A stretch of 64,000 nucleotides of DNA. Source: Crataegus laevigata. Its lineage: Eukaryota > Streptophyta > Magnoliopsida > Rosales > Rosaceae. Location: the NCBI GenBank assembly GCA_963580275.1, contig OY756947.1, positions 15,477,001 through 15,541,000 on the forward strand. The letters run 5' to 3'. Below the pieces are notes generated by a model that saw only the letters and a program-made list of their open reading frames with translations, was not told where the DNA came from and did not search any database. Below, piece by piece: positions 20,621 through 31,310 of the stretch (the stretch's first letter is position 1; each line of letters begins with the position of its first letter). A program made the position numbers and the translations under genes.

Positions 20621-21839
20621 TAGGTAGCCTTTAGGATTTTCTTTGTTTTTCCTTGTAACTCTTGTTTTGCTTGAACTCCTTCAGCCTTTGCTAATTGTTT
20701 ATAAACATGATTCCTTCACTTTTCTTCATCTTCGCTTCTTTTGTTCATGCCCTATCCTTTCGACTTGATAGACCAGTGGCAGACATGCTACTTTTTTTAT
20801 AAGCAGACAAGCTCGCGTAGCCTATGCAACCGTAGGTGTTGGTGTAGAACTTTGCAAAGTTGTTAGCCATAGGGTTGGCAGCCGGATGCCTTACTTACAG
20901 AAGCAGACAAGTTCGTGTAACCACTAGGCTGTTAACCTTGTGCTTTCTCTAATTCCATAGGTTGCGCAGCAAGTATCACAACACTTTAGAACTTGGTGTA
21001 GGTTGTTCCGTGCTTGGCAGAGGTGAAGCTTATCGACCATGTAGCATGTCGGCAGTGGATAAAGCTTCGTATATGCACGCTAGCTTGTTTAACCTTTCAC
21101 AAGAATGTGCAGTTGTATAAGTCTAGCACGGCTTTACTGCTCGAAGGGCAAGCCGTAAGCAGTCTTCTGGAAACCGTAGGCTACCTTAGTGTACTCGGTA
21201 GCAGCTTTAGGGTTCCAGGGCAGCCGTCTGTAGGGCGTACTGTGTAATGTGCCCTCTCCGTCTCTAGGGCCCGGTTCTCCGTGGATTAGGCCAAGAGACC
21301 CAAAATCCTTCAGTTAGCTAAGCCTTGAAAAAGACCATTGTGGCTACTTCTAGGAATCCCGGCGCAAGCGATCGTGCTTCTCTAGTTATACTAGGGCAGC
21401 CCGGCTCATCCACGTCTGGATATTCGGAGTATGGAGTTTATCCTCCCGCTTTGGAGAGCAGACCCATGTGGGTGTCGGGGAATTGGTTTACCCTCTCGCA
21501 CTAGAGAGCATGGTTGGTCCCTCGGGGGGTGCAATTCCTACGATGAGTCCCTAAGAAGGGCGCAATCTTCTTTTTAAGTGCAGGTATGATCAGTTGTCGT
21601 AGGCATGTAGTTGAGCCAAGTTGCAAATTACTTCTGAATTCCTCATTGAAAAACAAGTGAAACGAACGAATAACTTAGCTGTAAAAGACTACATAACAAC
21701 TGGATAGTTCTCGACTTGCGAGGTGGTGCCCGTTAAGCTGCTTCAGTTTTCAGGCTTTGATGTAGTGGGAGGTCTCACATGGTACTTTCTTAGACTATAG
21801 GCATTCCACTGTTTTTCGATCTTTTTGTTGTTTCATGGT
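20621..21839. other. 3' region of gypsy copy B, non-coding
   Basis: More G+C-rich than the flanks, with internal direct repeats such as AAGCAGACAAG (about 20801 and 20901) and two CCCTCGG/CTCGCACTAGAGAGCA-like blocks at 21440-21560. No protein is recognisable and no 3' LTR matching 25428-26204 was found. Confidence 0.45.
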
Positions 21840-22240
21840 GGCGTGGGTGTAATTGCTCTTGCTGCCTAGTCTGCTGATTTTGTACGGACCTTCCCAGATG
21901 GGATCCATCTTTTTAGAGCCTTATTCGCGGGTAGTGATGAAGGCTTTTCTTTAGACCAGATCTTTGGACTTGAACTATCGGATCTTGGCTTTTTTTGTTG
22001 TAGCTGGAGAAGAGCTGCTGTTGGTAGGCTATGATGCTAGTGGTAGTCTAACCGCGCTTCTTATCTGCCAGATCTAAGCTTTTGGCCATCTCCTTACTAT
22101 CCAGTTACTCATTTTTTGGTAGTGTGATATGCCCATAGACATCCGGGGAGTTCGTTTAGCCATTTCCCTTTCTTGTTGGTGAGGGATTTCTTGAGGCAGT
22201 CGAGGATCGTCTTATTGGGTGCGCCGTCGATATGCAAATG
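21840..22240 (-). pseudogene. Gypsy integrase C-terminal remnant (copy B)
   Basis: On the - strand, broken frames read GAPNKTILDCLKKSL, then KGKWLNELPG (integrase core after the catalytic Glu), and DPIWEGPYKISRLGSK, the GPY motif of gypsy integrases, near 21850-21920. The DDE acidic residues lie in sequence that is lost or unreadable. It is clearly not functional. Confidence 0.7.
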
Positions 22241-22669
22241 CCAGAAGTCTTCATCAAGTGGAGCAGGTGCGGCTAGGGTGTACTAGGCTTGTTGGGCTAC
22301 TCTGTTGCGTTGCCTAGGCTAGGCGTGAGTGCACAGTGGGGAGATGCTTAATTGCCAGTATTGAGCCACTCTAGAGTTGAATTATAGAGTAAGGGTCGGT
22401 TGATGCTATGTGAGACGTAGCAGAAGGTGGTGTTCAACCGCCGGTAGAATCTTTTAAGGCGACTGGGACAAAACTTGCTTCCGAGTGTGTCTTTCTAGTG
22501 TTCGTCTGTTGTTGGCGTACTTTTTGGGCCGAATTGTTGCGTTTGTCAAAAAACTTTGCATCCGCTAGCGTTTATGTCTTTACCATTACGCGTCTAGATT
22601 GGGTGAAATAGTGCGTCTGAAGGTAAAACCTGAGCTTTCGGGTTGCAACAACTATTGCCTAGCTTTTGA

Positions 22670-23106
22670 ATCTCTGGTAGCATCGAGGAGAGCTTTTGAA
22701 CTGTGGAATACAGGTAGTCGGGCCCCCAGCTCTTCTCGTATGATGATAGAGCTTATTGCTACTTCTGAGACTGTCAAGTAAGTGTATAGGTCCTCCGCTG
22801 CTCCTGGCTTGGATAGTATGGGAGGTGATGTGAGATACTTCTTCAGGTCTTGGAAAGCTCTATCGCATTCTTCATCCCATTTGTCTCGTTGTGCCCTCTT
22901 GATGGCCTTGAAAAAAGGGCTTGCATTGATCGGTGAACTGCAAAAGAAAGCGGTTGAGGGCAGCTGCTCGTCTGATCAAGCTTTGGATCTCCTTCAAGGT
23001 AGTGGGAGATTTCAACTTTAGGATCACTTGGATTTTCTTGGGATGTGCTTCGATTCCTCGTTGGGTCACTCCTAAGAATCTGCCTGAAGATATTCCGAAC
23101 GTGCAT
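22670..23106 (-). pseudogene. Gypsy RT C-terminus / RNase H start (copy B)
   Basis: The - strand frames give QRGIEAHPKKIQVILKL, SPTTLKEIQSLIRRAAALNR and KWDEECDRAFQDLKKYL, then in a shifted frame SSIIIREELGARLPVFH. This is the RT connection segment and the start of RNase H in gypsy elements. The catalytic YxDD region and the protease, which should lie between this and gag, are absent, so an internal deletion is likely at about 23110-23200. Confidence 0.78.
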
Positions 23107-23200
23107 TTGGTGGGGTTAGGATCGAGAACTTATAGTAGTTCTTAGTCGTCGTGCCTCCTCTAGTCGAGAATCAGTCCTTACGCTTGGCCCCATGCTTGCT

Positions 23201-25198
23201 TTATTTGTTCAGCTGCTTTCCGTCCTCGTTCTTTACCGCTATTTCTTTTTTAGGCTGCTCAGGTGCCTGGTCTGCTCGCCGAGCTTCATCCCAAAGTGCG
23301 TGTTTCTTTGCTAGAACGAAGGAGTCTGCTAGGGTTAGGTCTTCTTTCATGATCAATTCTCTGAACAACGGGTGGTCTGCTGGAAGTCCTTTATGGAAGG
23401 CTGCTCTAGCTATCAAGTCCTTGCATCCGACTATCCTTGCCTTCTCTGCTTTGAACCTCTTCACATAATCGCGAAGTGACTCATTTGGGTTCTTCTTGAC
23501 ACTGAACAGATGGTCAGATTTCTTCTTGATCGAGCAATATGGTGCATATTATTTGATGAAAGCCAAAGAAAGTTCATCAAAATTCCGGATGGACTGTGGC
23601 GGCAGGATGTAGAACCAATCTTGCGCTTTGCCTTGTAAAGTGGTGGCGAATATCTTGCACATAAGATCATCGTTGTTTTGATAGAGGATCATTGCGCTTC
23701 GGTAGTGCTTCAAGTGTCCCTCCAGGTCTTCTTCCCATTTGAAAAATGTGAACTGTGGCATGCTGAACTTGCGTGGGGGCTCTGCCTGCTCGATCTCATC
23801 CATAAAGGGTGACTTGCTTATGTTGGTCATGTTTCGTCGTAGTGCCTTGTCGGTGACCTCATTGCGTTGAAAGTTACGCAATCGCTTGGTTAAGAGTCTT
23901 TCTACTTCCTCTTGAATTTGCCTTTGGGGTAGCGAAGCTCTCGGCTGCCCCTAGTCATGACCTGTTGGTCTAGGCTGCTCTTCCATGTATTTGGCTCTTC
24001 TATGCGGCGGATGCGGTTCTTGTGGTGCGTTCCTAGCAGGCGAACGAGTTCTCCGCAGGCTACTGGTTGAACTTGAGCTGGATTGAGTGATTGCTTTTCT
24101 TCGTCCGCCGTGCTGCCTACTCCGATATGAGGTGGATGATGCTCCTTGCGGGCTTAGCCGTGAATGAACACTTCGCTTGGAGTGTTGCTCATGTTGTCTA
24201 TCGGAGTGTGACCCTAACTGTGAATGTATGTTCGTCTGTGGGCCTAATCGAGAGTGAACACTTCTCCACGCTCTAAGACGGGAGTATACGCTGTCTCGAG
24301 GGCCCAGTCGGGAGTGTACATTGCCAGAACGTTTGGTTTGTGGCCGATCTAGAGGCTGCTTTCCGGGACGCTGCTGGAGAGATTCCTCGCCTGCCCTTGT
24401 CCTACTTCGGGACACCACACCTTGGGCACGTTGCATTTCGGTGCGCTGCAATAGTTGATTCACCAAGGTTGTCTGTTGTGCAAGGGCGCTCGTCAACTCT
24501 ATGACTTGTCGAGACAAATGTTGTTCGCCATTTGGATCGGAAGAGCTTGGAAAGACTATGCTTCCTTGAGTAATGGAAGTGTGGTAAGCTCCTGGCGCGA
24601 GATTTGAATTGGGAAATGTCAAATCTGCAGAGTAACGTGGTGGAAATGCCCCCGGCTTGATGGTTGGTCCGGATGGTTGAGATAGTCTTGGACCGATTTG
24701 GGCTGCTTGGAATGCCACGGGAGCAGGCTGGGCCCCGATAGTGGGCTGCTTGGCAGGAGCAGGTTGGTCCCCGAGAGTGGGCTACTCGGTGGGAGCAGGC
24801 TGGGCCGCAAGAGTTGGCTGCTCAACGGGAGAAGGCTGGGCCACAAGAGTGGGCTGCTCGGCGGGAACAGGCTGGGCCGCGTGAGCAGACTGGGCCACAT
24901 GAGCAGGCAGGGCTGCGTGGGCAGGCAGGGCCACGAAAGTGGGCCGCTTGGCGGGAGCAGGCTGCTTAGTGCGTGATGCATGTGAGTGCGAGGCTTGGGC
25001 TCGGGCCCGTGCAAGCTTGGATGACATGGCTGGGGCTATGATGGTGGTGCCATGGATCTTGCCGTGGGTGGTTGCCATGGTGGAATTTTGTGGTGGTGCC
25101 ACTCCACCCATGACCACATCTAGCCTCATGGATCGTCGCGGTCCCATTTCTTGAATATGAGAATTTTCACTTGTGGAATTTTCTAAATTTCTAGCCAT
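23201..25198 (-). pseudogene. Gypsy gag polyprotein (copy B), one frame with four stops
   Basis: A single reading frame of about 666 codons starts at the ATG at 25198 (MARNLENSTSENSHIQEMG) and runs to 23201, interrupted only by stops at 24782, 23951 and 23549 and ended by 23201. Order: Pro/Ala-rich repeats of the QPAPAEQPT type (about 24715-24990); a helix-rich part (RQVIELTSALAQQTTLVNQL); HSRLGPQ-type basic repeats (about 24130-24330); then the capsid-like retrotransposon gag domain (FTFFKWEEDLEGHLKHY, CKIFATTLQGKAQDWF). No frameshift is needed, so it decayed by substitutions. Gag would package element RNA. Confidence 0.85.
24715..24965 (-). repeat. Pro/Ala-rich coding minisatellite in gag copy B
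   Basis: Imperfect units such as GCAGGCTGGGCC and GTGGGCTGCT recur about every 24-45 bases. They encode QPAPAEQPTLVA-like units on the - strand. Copy A has only a short version (about 1000-1075), so the array length varies between copies. Confidence 0.7.
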
Positions 25199-25204
25199 TA
25201 TATT

Positions 25205-25331
25205 TCCCTTTCACGTTTTATCAAAGAATCTTTGCAAATAAAAAATTCTAATAATAAGAACGTATGAATTTTCTTTCACGTTTTATCAAAGAATCTTTGC
25301 AAATTAAAAAATTCTAATAATAAGAACGTAA
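25205..25331. repeat. 65-bp tandem duplication in the leader of copy B
   Basis: TTTCACGTTTTATCAAAGAA...ATTCTAATAATAAGAACGTA is present at about 25207-25265 and again at 25272-25331. Copy A has it once (about 1416-1475), so the duplication is private to copy B. Confidence 0.85.
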
Positions 25332-25406
25332 GAAAAATATTCAAATGGACTAGTAAATAGAGAAAACCTTTTTATGCGAGAGTCTTCTACGAGTATGGAT
25401 CTTCAA

Positions 25407-25427
25407 CTCTCAATGAAAGCACCAATT
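25407..25427 (-). other. Primer-binding region of copy B
   Basis: Directly inside the LTR, the - strand reads AATTGGTGCTTTCATTGAGA. The same word is at 1545-1565 and 43670-43690 in copies A and C. It is not the usual Met-tRNA site; the tRNA used was not identified. Confidence 0.6.
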
Positions 25428-26204
25428 TGTGGATGCAAATTTTCTCCTCCTCGATCTTGGACGATTTTGCACCTAGAAAACAAGTAACACCTTAGGTTAA
25501 GGCCAATAGCCTCACGCGCCCACGATGAATGGGGGGGGGCTTTGGCCGAAGAACCTCTGATACCAGAGTTAGAATTTTAGAGAGAAAGAGTGTTTAGAGT
25601 ATTTAGGATTTTTTGCAAGAGAAATGGAATCATCTTTTTGGTGAGAATAGGGTCCTATTTATAGAGCTAGGATTTGCTCTATTTGAGAGGTTATGGCCGG
25701 CCACCATTAAGCTTTTGTGGTTATGGTTTTGCTTAATTAGCCAATTTATTGGCTAATTAAATATAAAACAAATAAATAGGAGGTTACAAAATTGAATAGT
25801 TGTGTAAATAGGATAATAAAATGGAGAAAAGTGTGAGAAATATAGGAAAATATGATAGGTTATTTCTTGGATGGGTTGGCCGGCCATTGATGTGGTTTTG
25901 GGTGGTTTATTTGATATAATGGGTGATTAAATTGGTGATTAATGGATTAATTAGGAATTAATCCATTAATTAGCCAATAAATCTCTATTTATATGAAATA
26001 ATTTGTAGGTTATGAAGTAATTACCTAAGAAGAGGATGGATGAGATAACTATGAATTTGTTACCTTCCTTTGGGCACTTTTGACTTGGTTTAGGGATGAT
26101 TGCCCACTGCTCGCGCGTAGGAATCCCAGTATGCCTCAAGAGTATTTTTGTCCTCTTTTACCCAAGAATCCACGTGTCGCCTTGTGATTATTTTTGGCTC
26201 CACA
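25428..26204 (-). repeat. 5' LTR of Tat-like gypsy copy B (complete)
   Basis: On the - strand it starts TGTGGAGCCAAAAATAATC (from 26204) and ends GCATCCACA (at 25428), 777 bp with TG...CA ends. It contains CTCACGCGCCCACGATGAAT (25513-25532) shared with copy A. The match to copies A and C places gag directly downstream of it on the - strand. Confidence 0.85.
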
Positions 26205-26585
26205 ATAACCCAATTAGTTAATGTGTTGACCCGAAGCTTGTTATTTTCATGTTGTTTCGGATCGGGTTAACATGTCATGTAATAAATAGTTGTAGCCTTC
26301 TCACTAAGGTTTGAAAGGAGATTCCAAATATATCTTTGAACATCCCATTTAAGCCCCCATAATTGAACATTGAATGTCACGATTTCAGACTGTGTTATGT
26401 CCTTTTTAAACTGTGTAAACAGAATGTCAAAACATGCTGAAATTGATTAGGCATTTCGGTTCTCGTGTTAATCACGAAGTCCTGGATCAATTAATGAAGA
26501 TTCACTCATAATTAACAACATGAAGGCAGCATCTGAAAAGATGAAATTAATTTTAGGGTTTCAATATGTTTTTCCATATATTCTT
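26205..26585. other. Short unassigned spacer
   Basis: ACCCGAAGC...GGATCGGGTTAACATG (about 26228-26275) looks like an old transposon terminus. No gene is seen. Confidence 0.35.
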
Positions 26586-26676
26586 TGTCACATTCTGGCT
26601 CGGGATCGACCACTTACCGAGCTCGACTCCACCATAGTACGATATTGTCCATTTTGGGCCCCTATCACACCCTCAC
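26586..26676 (-). mobile_element. Truncated Cassandra LTR fragment
   Basis: About 90 bp starting TGTCACATTCTGGCTCGGGA and reading on through ACGATATTGTCC and TTTTGGGCCCC is the reverse complement of the right end of the Cassandra LTR (compare 14885-14973). It breaks off where Athila-type sequence begins, and the 5S-like part is missing. Confidence 0.8.
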
Positions 26677-26906
26677 TTGTTTTTCTGAAAATCATAAACT
26701 AAAAGGAATTCTCAATAAGTCATGCTTCACTATTCTATAAGAACAAGGGTATGGATATTTTTGCTAGGCTAGGTGGGGATAATGCAGGCTAACAAAGAAA
26801 ATAAGCTAAATAAGGCTCAAAGGGGTTAAACCTACAATACAAATGCAAGGAATAAGGCACTTTTTGGCTCTGGTGGTAGCAACACCTTAATCTTGTTATT
26901 TGTTAT
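26677..26906 (-). repeat. Athila 3' region duplicate, segment 1 (distal copy)
   Basis: TGTTTTTCTGAAAATCATAA through ATCTTGTTATTTGTTAT is repeated with small differences at about 29449-29670. It is non-coding, and the reading direction is taken from the adjoining Athila element. Confidence 0.85.
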
Positions 26907-28169
26907 TGTTGACCCTAAAAACTACCTAGCCTACGTGGCGTGCATGTCGAGTAATTAAAAGCTAACTACATCATTCAGTTGTGTGCGGGGCATGCCAACT
27001 CGTCAGCTGAGCTCGACCAAGGAGTAAAATATGCTGATGTTGCATTGAGCGCGCAGTTGACTTCTCAATCTTGCGACTGCAACCGAGGAAGGAACATATC
27101 TCGGCCTTTGGGTTATAGAGCCTGAAGACAAGGTTGCTAGTTTTGTGAAGTTCAATACCAAATTCAGCTTTCAATGTGCCAAATGTAGTAAGCTGGTAAC
27201 ATCTCACTTCGCCAAAAAGGCTAATGAGATGACCTCTGCCAATAAAGACTCAAAAATCCTTCTTGACCGAGACTTGGATAAATAACTAGTCGGCCTCGAC
27301 GCAGTGTTGTTTATCCAAACTGAAGCTGCTCCGAGGTCGACTGGTTCTACGGAGATAGTGTTGTTTATCCAAACTGAAGATATCACCGGTTGCCTTCACA
27401 GTGCTGTTTATCCAAACTGAAGGTGTGTCGGCGAAAAGGAAAATAAAAAATCTCAAGGTTGTTGAGAGGTTTCACGTAGAGCAAGAGTTTGCCTAAGGCA
27501 GATTTATGTGTTAAATTGGAAGGGCCTTTTCTGTTGTTCGCGACTCTGTATTTATAGTTGCTGTCTTCTGCCTGCCATGGCCTGATAGCTTTGTAGAGTC
27601 CAATTGCCACTCTAACTCTGTCGAACTAAAATACTGATTCGTGACATAATGTAAAACTATCTTCCAGATGGCTATCTGTGATTTTTTTTTTATAGATAAA
27701 AGCCTATCCAACCAAAGACCTAGCCTACCTAGGTTTCTTGTGTCATTATCATAACCTAGCCTACCTCTTTTTCCTGGATATAATCATCTTAATCACATCA
27801 CATCAATATCTCACAATTTCACCTTTATCCCATTTTTTTCACGTGGCTTTGCATGCAAACCTATTCAAATATGGAAATGTTGCAATTGACTAAATACCAA
27901 GCTACACGAAACTCTCTTTACTACAAAAGGAATTGTAAAGGGTTAGCAAGCAACAGCTGTGCAATCTCTTTTAATTTCTCCATAACCTGATAAAATCCTT
28001 GATTATCTGCAAAAGAACCCCATACGTATCTCTACAAGCTTTAAGGATATTTTCAAGATAATTACTACAATTAAAATCAATAGTAATTCCAAGAAAATTC
28101 TCTTAATTTTCATAATCATCCGAGTGGCTTCAGTCGCCTGGGCCGAAAATGTAAAATCGGGTCCAAACA
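26907..28169. mobile_element. Solo LTR with perfect 5-bp target duplication
   Basis: This 1,263-bp unit begins TGTTGACCCTAAAAACTACC and ends GGGTCCAAACA, flanked on both sides by GTTAT (26902-26906 and 28170-28174). It interrupts the distal copy of the Athila 3' region, and the uninterrupted sequence is visible at about 29660-29690. No primer site, purine tract or protein is present, so it is best read as a solo LTR left after recombination. Its orientation and lineage are undecided. It contains three copies of TTTATCCAAACTGAAG (near 27310, 27365 and 27407). Confidence 0.88.
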
Positions 28170-28780
28170 GTTATGCAATCAATTTTATGCTTTGAACAAA
28201 ACCTGCATGAGTTCTAGTATTTGGAACTAAAATGATGAGAAAGCATTCTAAGTAGCAATCAAGCAAAGAAATAATGAGATCATGCAACAACTTTAGAAAA
28301 TAAGAATATCACAGATTACTAACTCTCCAAACAAAGCATAGGCTCAAGTCTCCACATGGTTGTAGCGTTAATTTGACTTTCTTCCTTTAAGCATGTTACA
28401 AAAACAGATATTTTCTTTGTGATTACATGTGAATTCGTAAATGACAACTACACCTAAGTATTTAACCAAATAACATATCAAACTTGCACCCATGTTTGTA
28501 CTTTCTTTAACAGTCATGTAATTAAAAACCAAATGCTCATCATTGTATTGGAAGGTACCATATGACACAGACAAACAACAAAAACGACTCTTTTTTGTTT
28601 TTTCTCAAACTTTTTTTTTCTTTCAAATTTTGTTTTTATCACACAATAAAACACTTTAAAATAATGAATAACAACATTAGTAGTGATAGGCAGTGAAATT
28701 CAAAGAGAAATCATGAAAAAACAATTTGTTTACTCAACTGTATAAACTTTTTTGAGCTTATACTTAACTGTAGTATCCAC
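28170..28780 (-). repeat. Athila 3' region duplicate, segment 2 (distal copy)
   Basis: ATTTTATGCTTTGAACAAA through AATCATGAAAAAACAATTTG is repeated at about 29680-30228 with scattered differences. No protein is encoded. Confidence 0.85.
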
Positions 28781-29448
28781 TCACTAGCTTGCATTTAATC
28801 GATTAAAATAACATTTGAAATTAGTAATATGCCTTAGAGAATTCACTCAATTTCTCACCGGATATACTCTCTATTTTCACAAAGATTTTCTAACTACACT
28901 CCCTACACTAAGTACATATGAGAGGATTAATGTTATGTAGACCAGCACTCACATATGTTATAACAAAAAAGACACTTTCTGAAATTATTAATACAAATAT
29001 GTATATGATCTCATGAACTGAGTGCCACTACTTAGAAGCGAGAACCAGGGATTCCATATGCTCATACCAATTTCAAACTCTACATATTGAAAAGCATATA
29101 AAAGTCTAAGGTATTGGCTAACAAAGAAAGGTTAATGATAAACAAAGGTTCTTAAAGTGATAGTAAGCAAAGTAATGAAATCAATACTTAGAATTCAACT
29201 TTTGATTGCAGCACCCAACTATAAATACAAAGGGGAGATTTGTACAACTTTAAGGTCAAATTCACATTTTTGGACCCTTCTTCAACAACCAACACTTATG
29301 AACTCATTCTCACTTCTTTTCAACCTTCTTTCTTCTTCTTCTTTTCTCAACTTTTTTTCAACATTTTTTTTCTTCTTTCTTTGAAACATAAAACATAAAC
29401 ACTATTTCACTGGATTCAAAAGAAAGAAAAAAAATTTTCTTCCCCCAC
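28781..29448 (-). other. Athila 3' region, unique part of the distal copy
   Basis: A+T-rich, no coding signal. It joins the proximal duplicate at about 29445 (CACACCTGTTTTTCTG), where the distal copy instead abuts the Cassandra fragment. Confidence 0.5.
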
Positions 29449-30235
29449 ACCTGTTTTTCTGCAAATCATAAACTAAAAGGAATTCCCAATAAGTCATGCT
29501 TCACTATTCTTTAAGAACAATGGTATGGATATTTTGCTAGGCTAGGTAGGGATAATGCAAGCTAACAAAGAAAATAAGCTAAATAGGGCTCACAGGGGTT
29601 AAACCTACAATACAGATGCAAGGGATAAGGCTTTTTGGCTATGGTGGTAACTAAACACCTTCATCTTGTTATTTGTTATGCATTCAATTTTATGCTTTGA
29701 ACGAAGCTGGCATGAGTTCTAGTATTTGGAACTAAAATAATGAGAAAGCATTCTAAGTAGCAACCAAGCAAAGAAATAATGAGATCATGCAACGACTTTA
29801 GAAAACAAGAATATCATAGATTAATAACTCTCCAAACAAAGCATAGGCTCAAGTCTCACAGGGTTGTAGCATTAATTTGAGTTTCTTCCTTCAAGCATGT
29901 TACAAAAACTGATATTTTCTCTATGATTACATATGAATTCGTAAATGACAACTACAACTAAGTATTTAACCAAAAAGCATATCAAACTTCCACCTATGTT
30001 TGTAACTTTCTTTAACAATCATGCAATTAAAAACCAAATCCTCATCATTATGTTGGAAGGACACAAACAAACAAGAAAAATGACTCTTTTTTGTTTTTTC
30101 TCAAACCTTTTTTATTTTATTTTTTCAAAATTTGTTTTTATGACACACAATAAAACAGTGAATAACAACATTAGTACTGATATGTGGTGAAATTCAAAGA
30201 GAAATCATGAAAAACAATCTGTTTACTTCCTCCCC
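29449..30235 (-). repeat. Athila 3' region duplicate (proximal copy, uninterrupted)
   Basis: Contains both segments 1 and 2 joined directly (junction at about 29670), showing the state before insertion of the solo LTR. It ends in a C-run and (CA)n tract. Confidence 0.85.
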
Positions 30236-30265
30236 CCCCCCCACCCCACACACACACACACACAC
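30230..30265. repeat. Poly-C and (CA)n simple repeat
   Basis: CCCCCCCCCCC at 30232-30242, then CA units at 30247-30265. Confidence 0.9.
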
Positions 30266-30419
30266 TTACACTTAAACCAAACATTATCCTCAATGTTTCA
30301 AAAATAAATTTAAACACGAAAGCAATGAAAGACCACTAGCAAATAAGACTATCATGGCAAAGTAAAAATAATAAAGAGAAGGGTAAAAAAGAGCAAATCT
30401 GGTTGTAGGAGCCGAAAAT

Positions 30420-30700
30420 TCCGTTATCTCTTTATTTGAACACATGGGTTGCCTCTCAAGAAGCGCTTGCTTTAACGTCTTCTAGCCGGACAATACCTTC
30501 ATTTAAGCTTCACTATAGCCTACAGCATGGAGGGGTTCATCCTCTACGAAATGCTCCTTAAAACTTCCATGCATTGGATCTATAAATGGAAGGGGATAGT
30601 AATCTTTCCCAATCGTGGCGTTAAGATTCCTAAATTCAATGTAAACTCTCCCACTAGCTTGGATTTGATTGGGCACATGAACCAAAGAAGGTAACAACCT
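30420..30700 (-). pseudogene. Athila RT N-terminal stub
   Basis: On the - strand VHVPNQIQASGRVYIEFRNL, then KDYYPLPFIDPM, matches the start of gypsy RT (usual form VCIDFRKLN..T.KDHFPLPFIDQM). After PFIDPM the reading turns into unrelated codons. The DNA at 30440-30500 (CTCAAGAAGCGCTTGCTTTA) is typical of the 3' untranslated part, so most of pol was deleted between. Confidence 0.75.
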
Positions 30701-31310
30701 ATTAGTTGAAATGGGAATTGGAATTGGAATAGGTGGCTCACCGATGCACTACAATGAAGACTCAAAAGTAGCAGCACTGTCAACAATTTTAGAGGTGGTG
30801 CTCTTGGCCTTAGGTGCTTTGAGGGCAGTGGCTTGTCCCGTGTGATCCACTCAAATTCCCTTTTCAATGGTGATTTTAAATACATCATTCTTGATAGGTG
30901 TTGAACGTTCTTGCACTATATTTTTAATCACATTAATAGCAAAACAAGAACGAACATCATTAGGATACTTAACAGATTCAGAAACATTAAAATTAATCAC
31001 ATCGCCATCAAACTCCATAGTTAACGCTCCCTTGGATACATCAATCTTGGTTTGGGCTATTTTCATGAAAGGTCTTCCAAGTAAGATTGGCAATGGTATA
31101 AAGTGGCTGAATACTCCATCTCAAGCACATAAAAATCTGCTGAAAAAAAATCAAATGGTCTACTTGCACCAAAACATCTTCCAAAACTCATTTCTGATAT
31201 GCTTTAGATCAATTAGCCAATTGAATAATGACACCATCATTTTTAAACTCTCTAGATTCATAGATGCATAAATGGAATATGACATGACGTTAATGGAAGC
31301 ACCTAAATCT
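30700..31310 (-). pseudogene. Athila protease / pre-RT linker
   Basis: The - strand frames give LPILLGRPFMKIAQTKIDVS, then ALTMEFDGDVINFNVSE, a conserved segment downstream of the retropepsin active site in Athila-type elements. The preceding stretch (about 31180-31310) reads like MSYSIY-type codons and NRSN-like sequence with stops. The DxG catalytic triad falls where the frame breaks. Confidence 0.72.

Noticed and set aside
24619..25014. 131-codon Pro/Leu-rich - strand frame and + strand Gly/Leu-rich frame
   Set aside because: Alternative frames of the gag minisatellite; the true gag frame starts at 25198.
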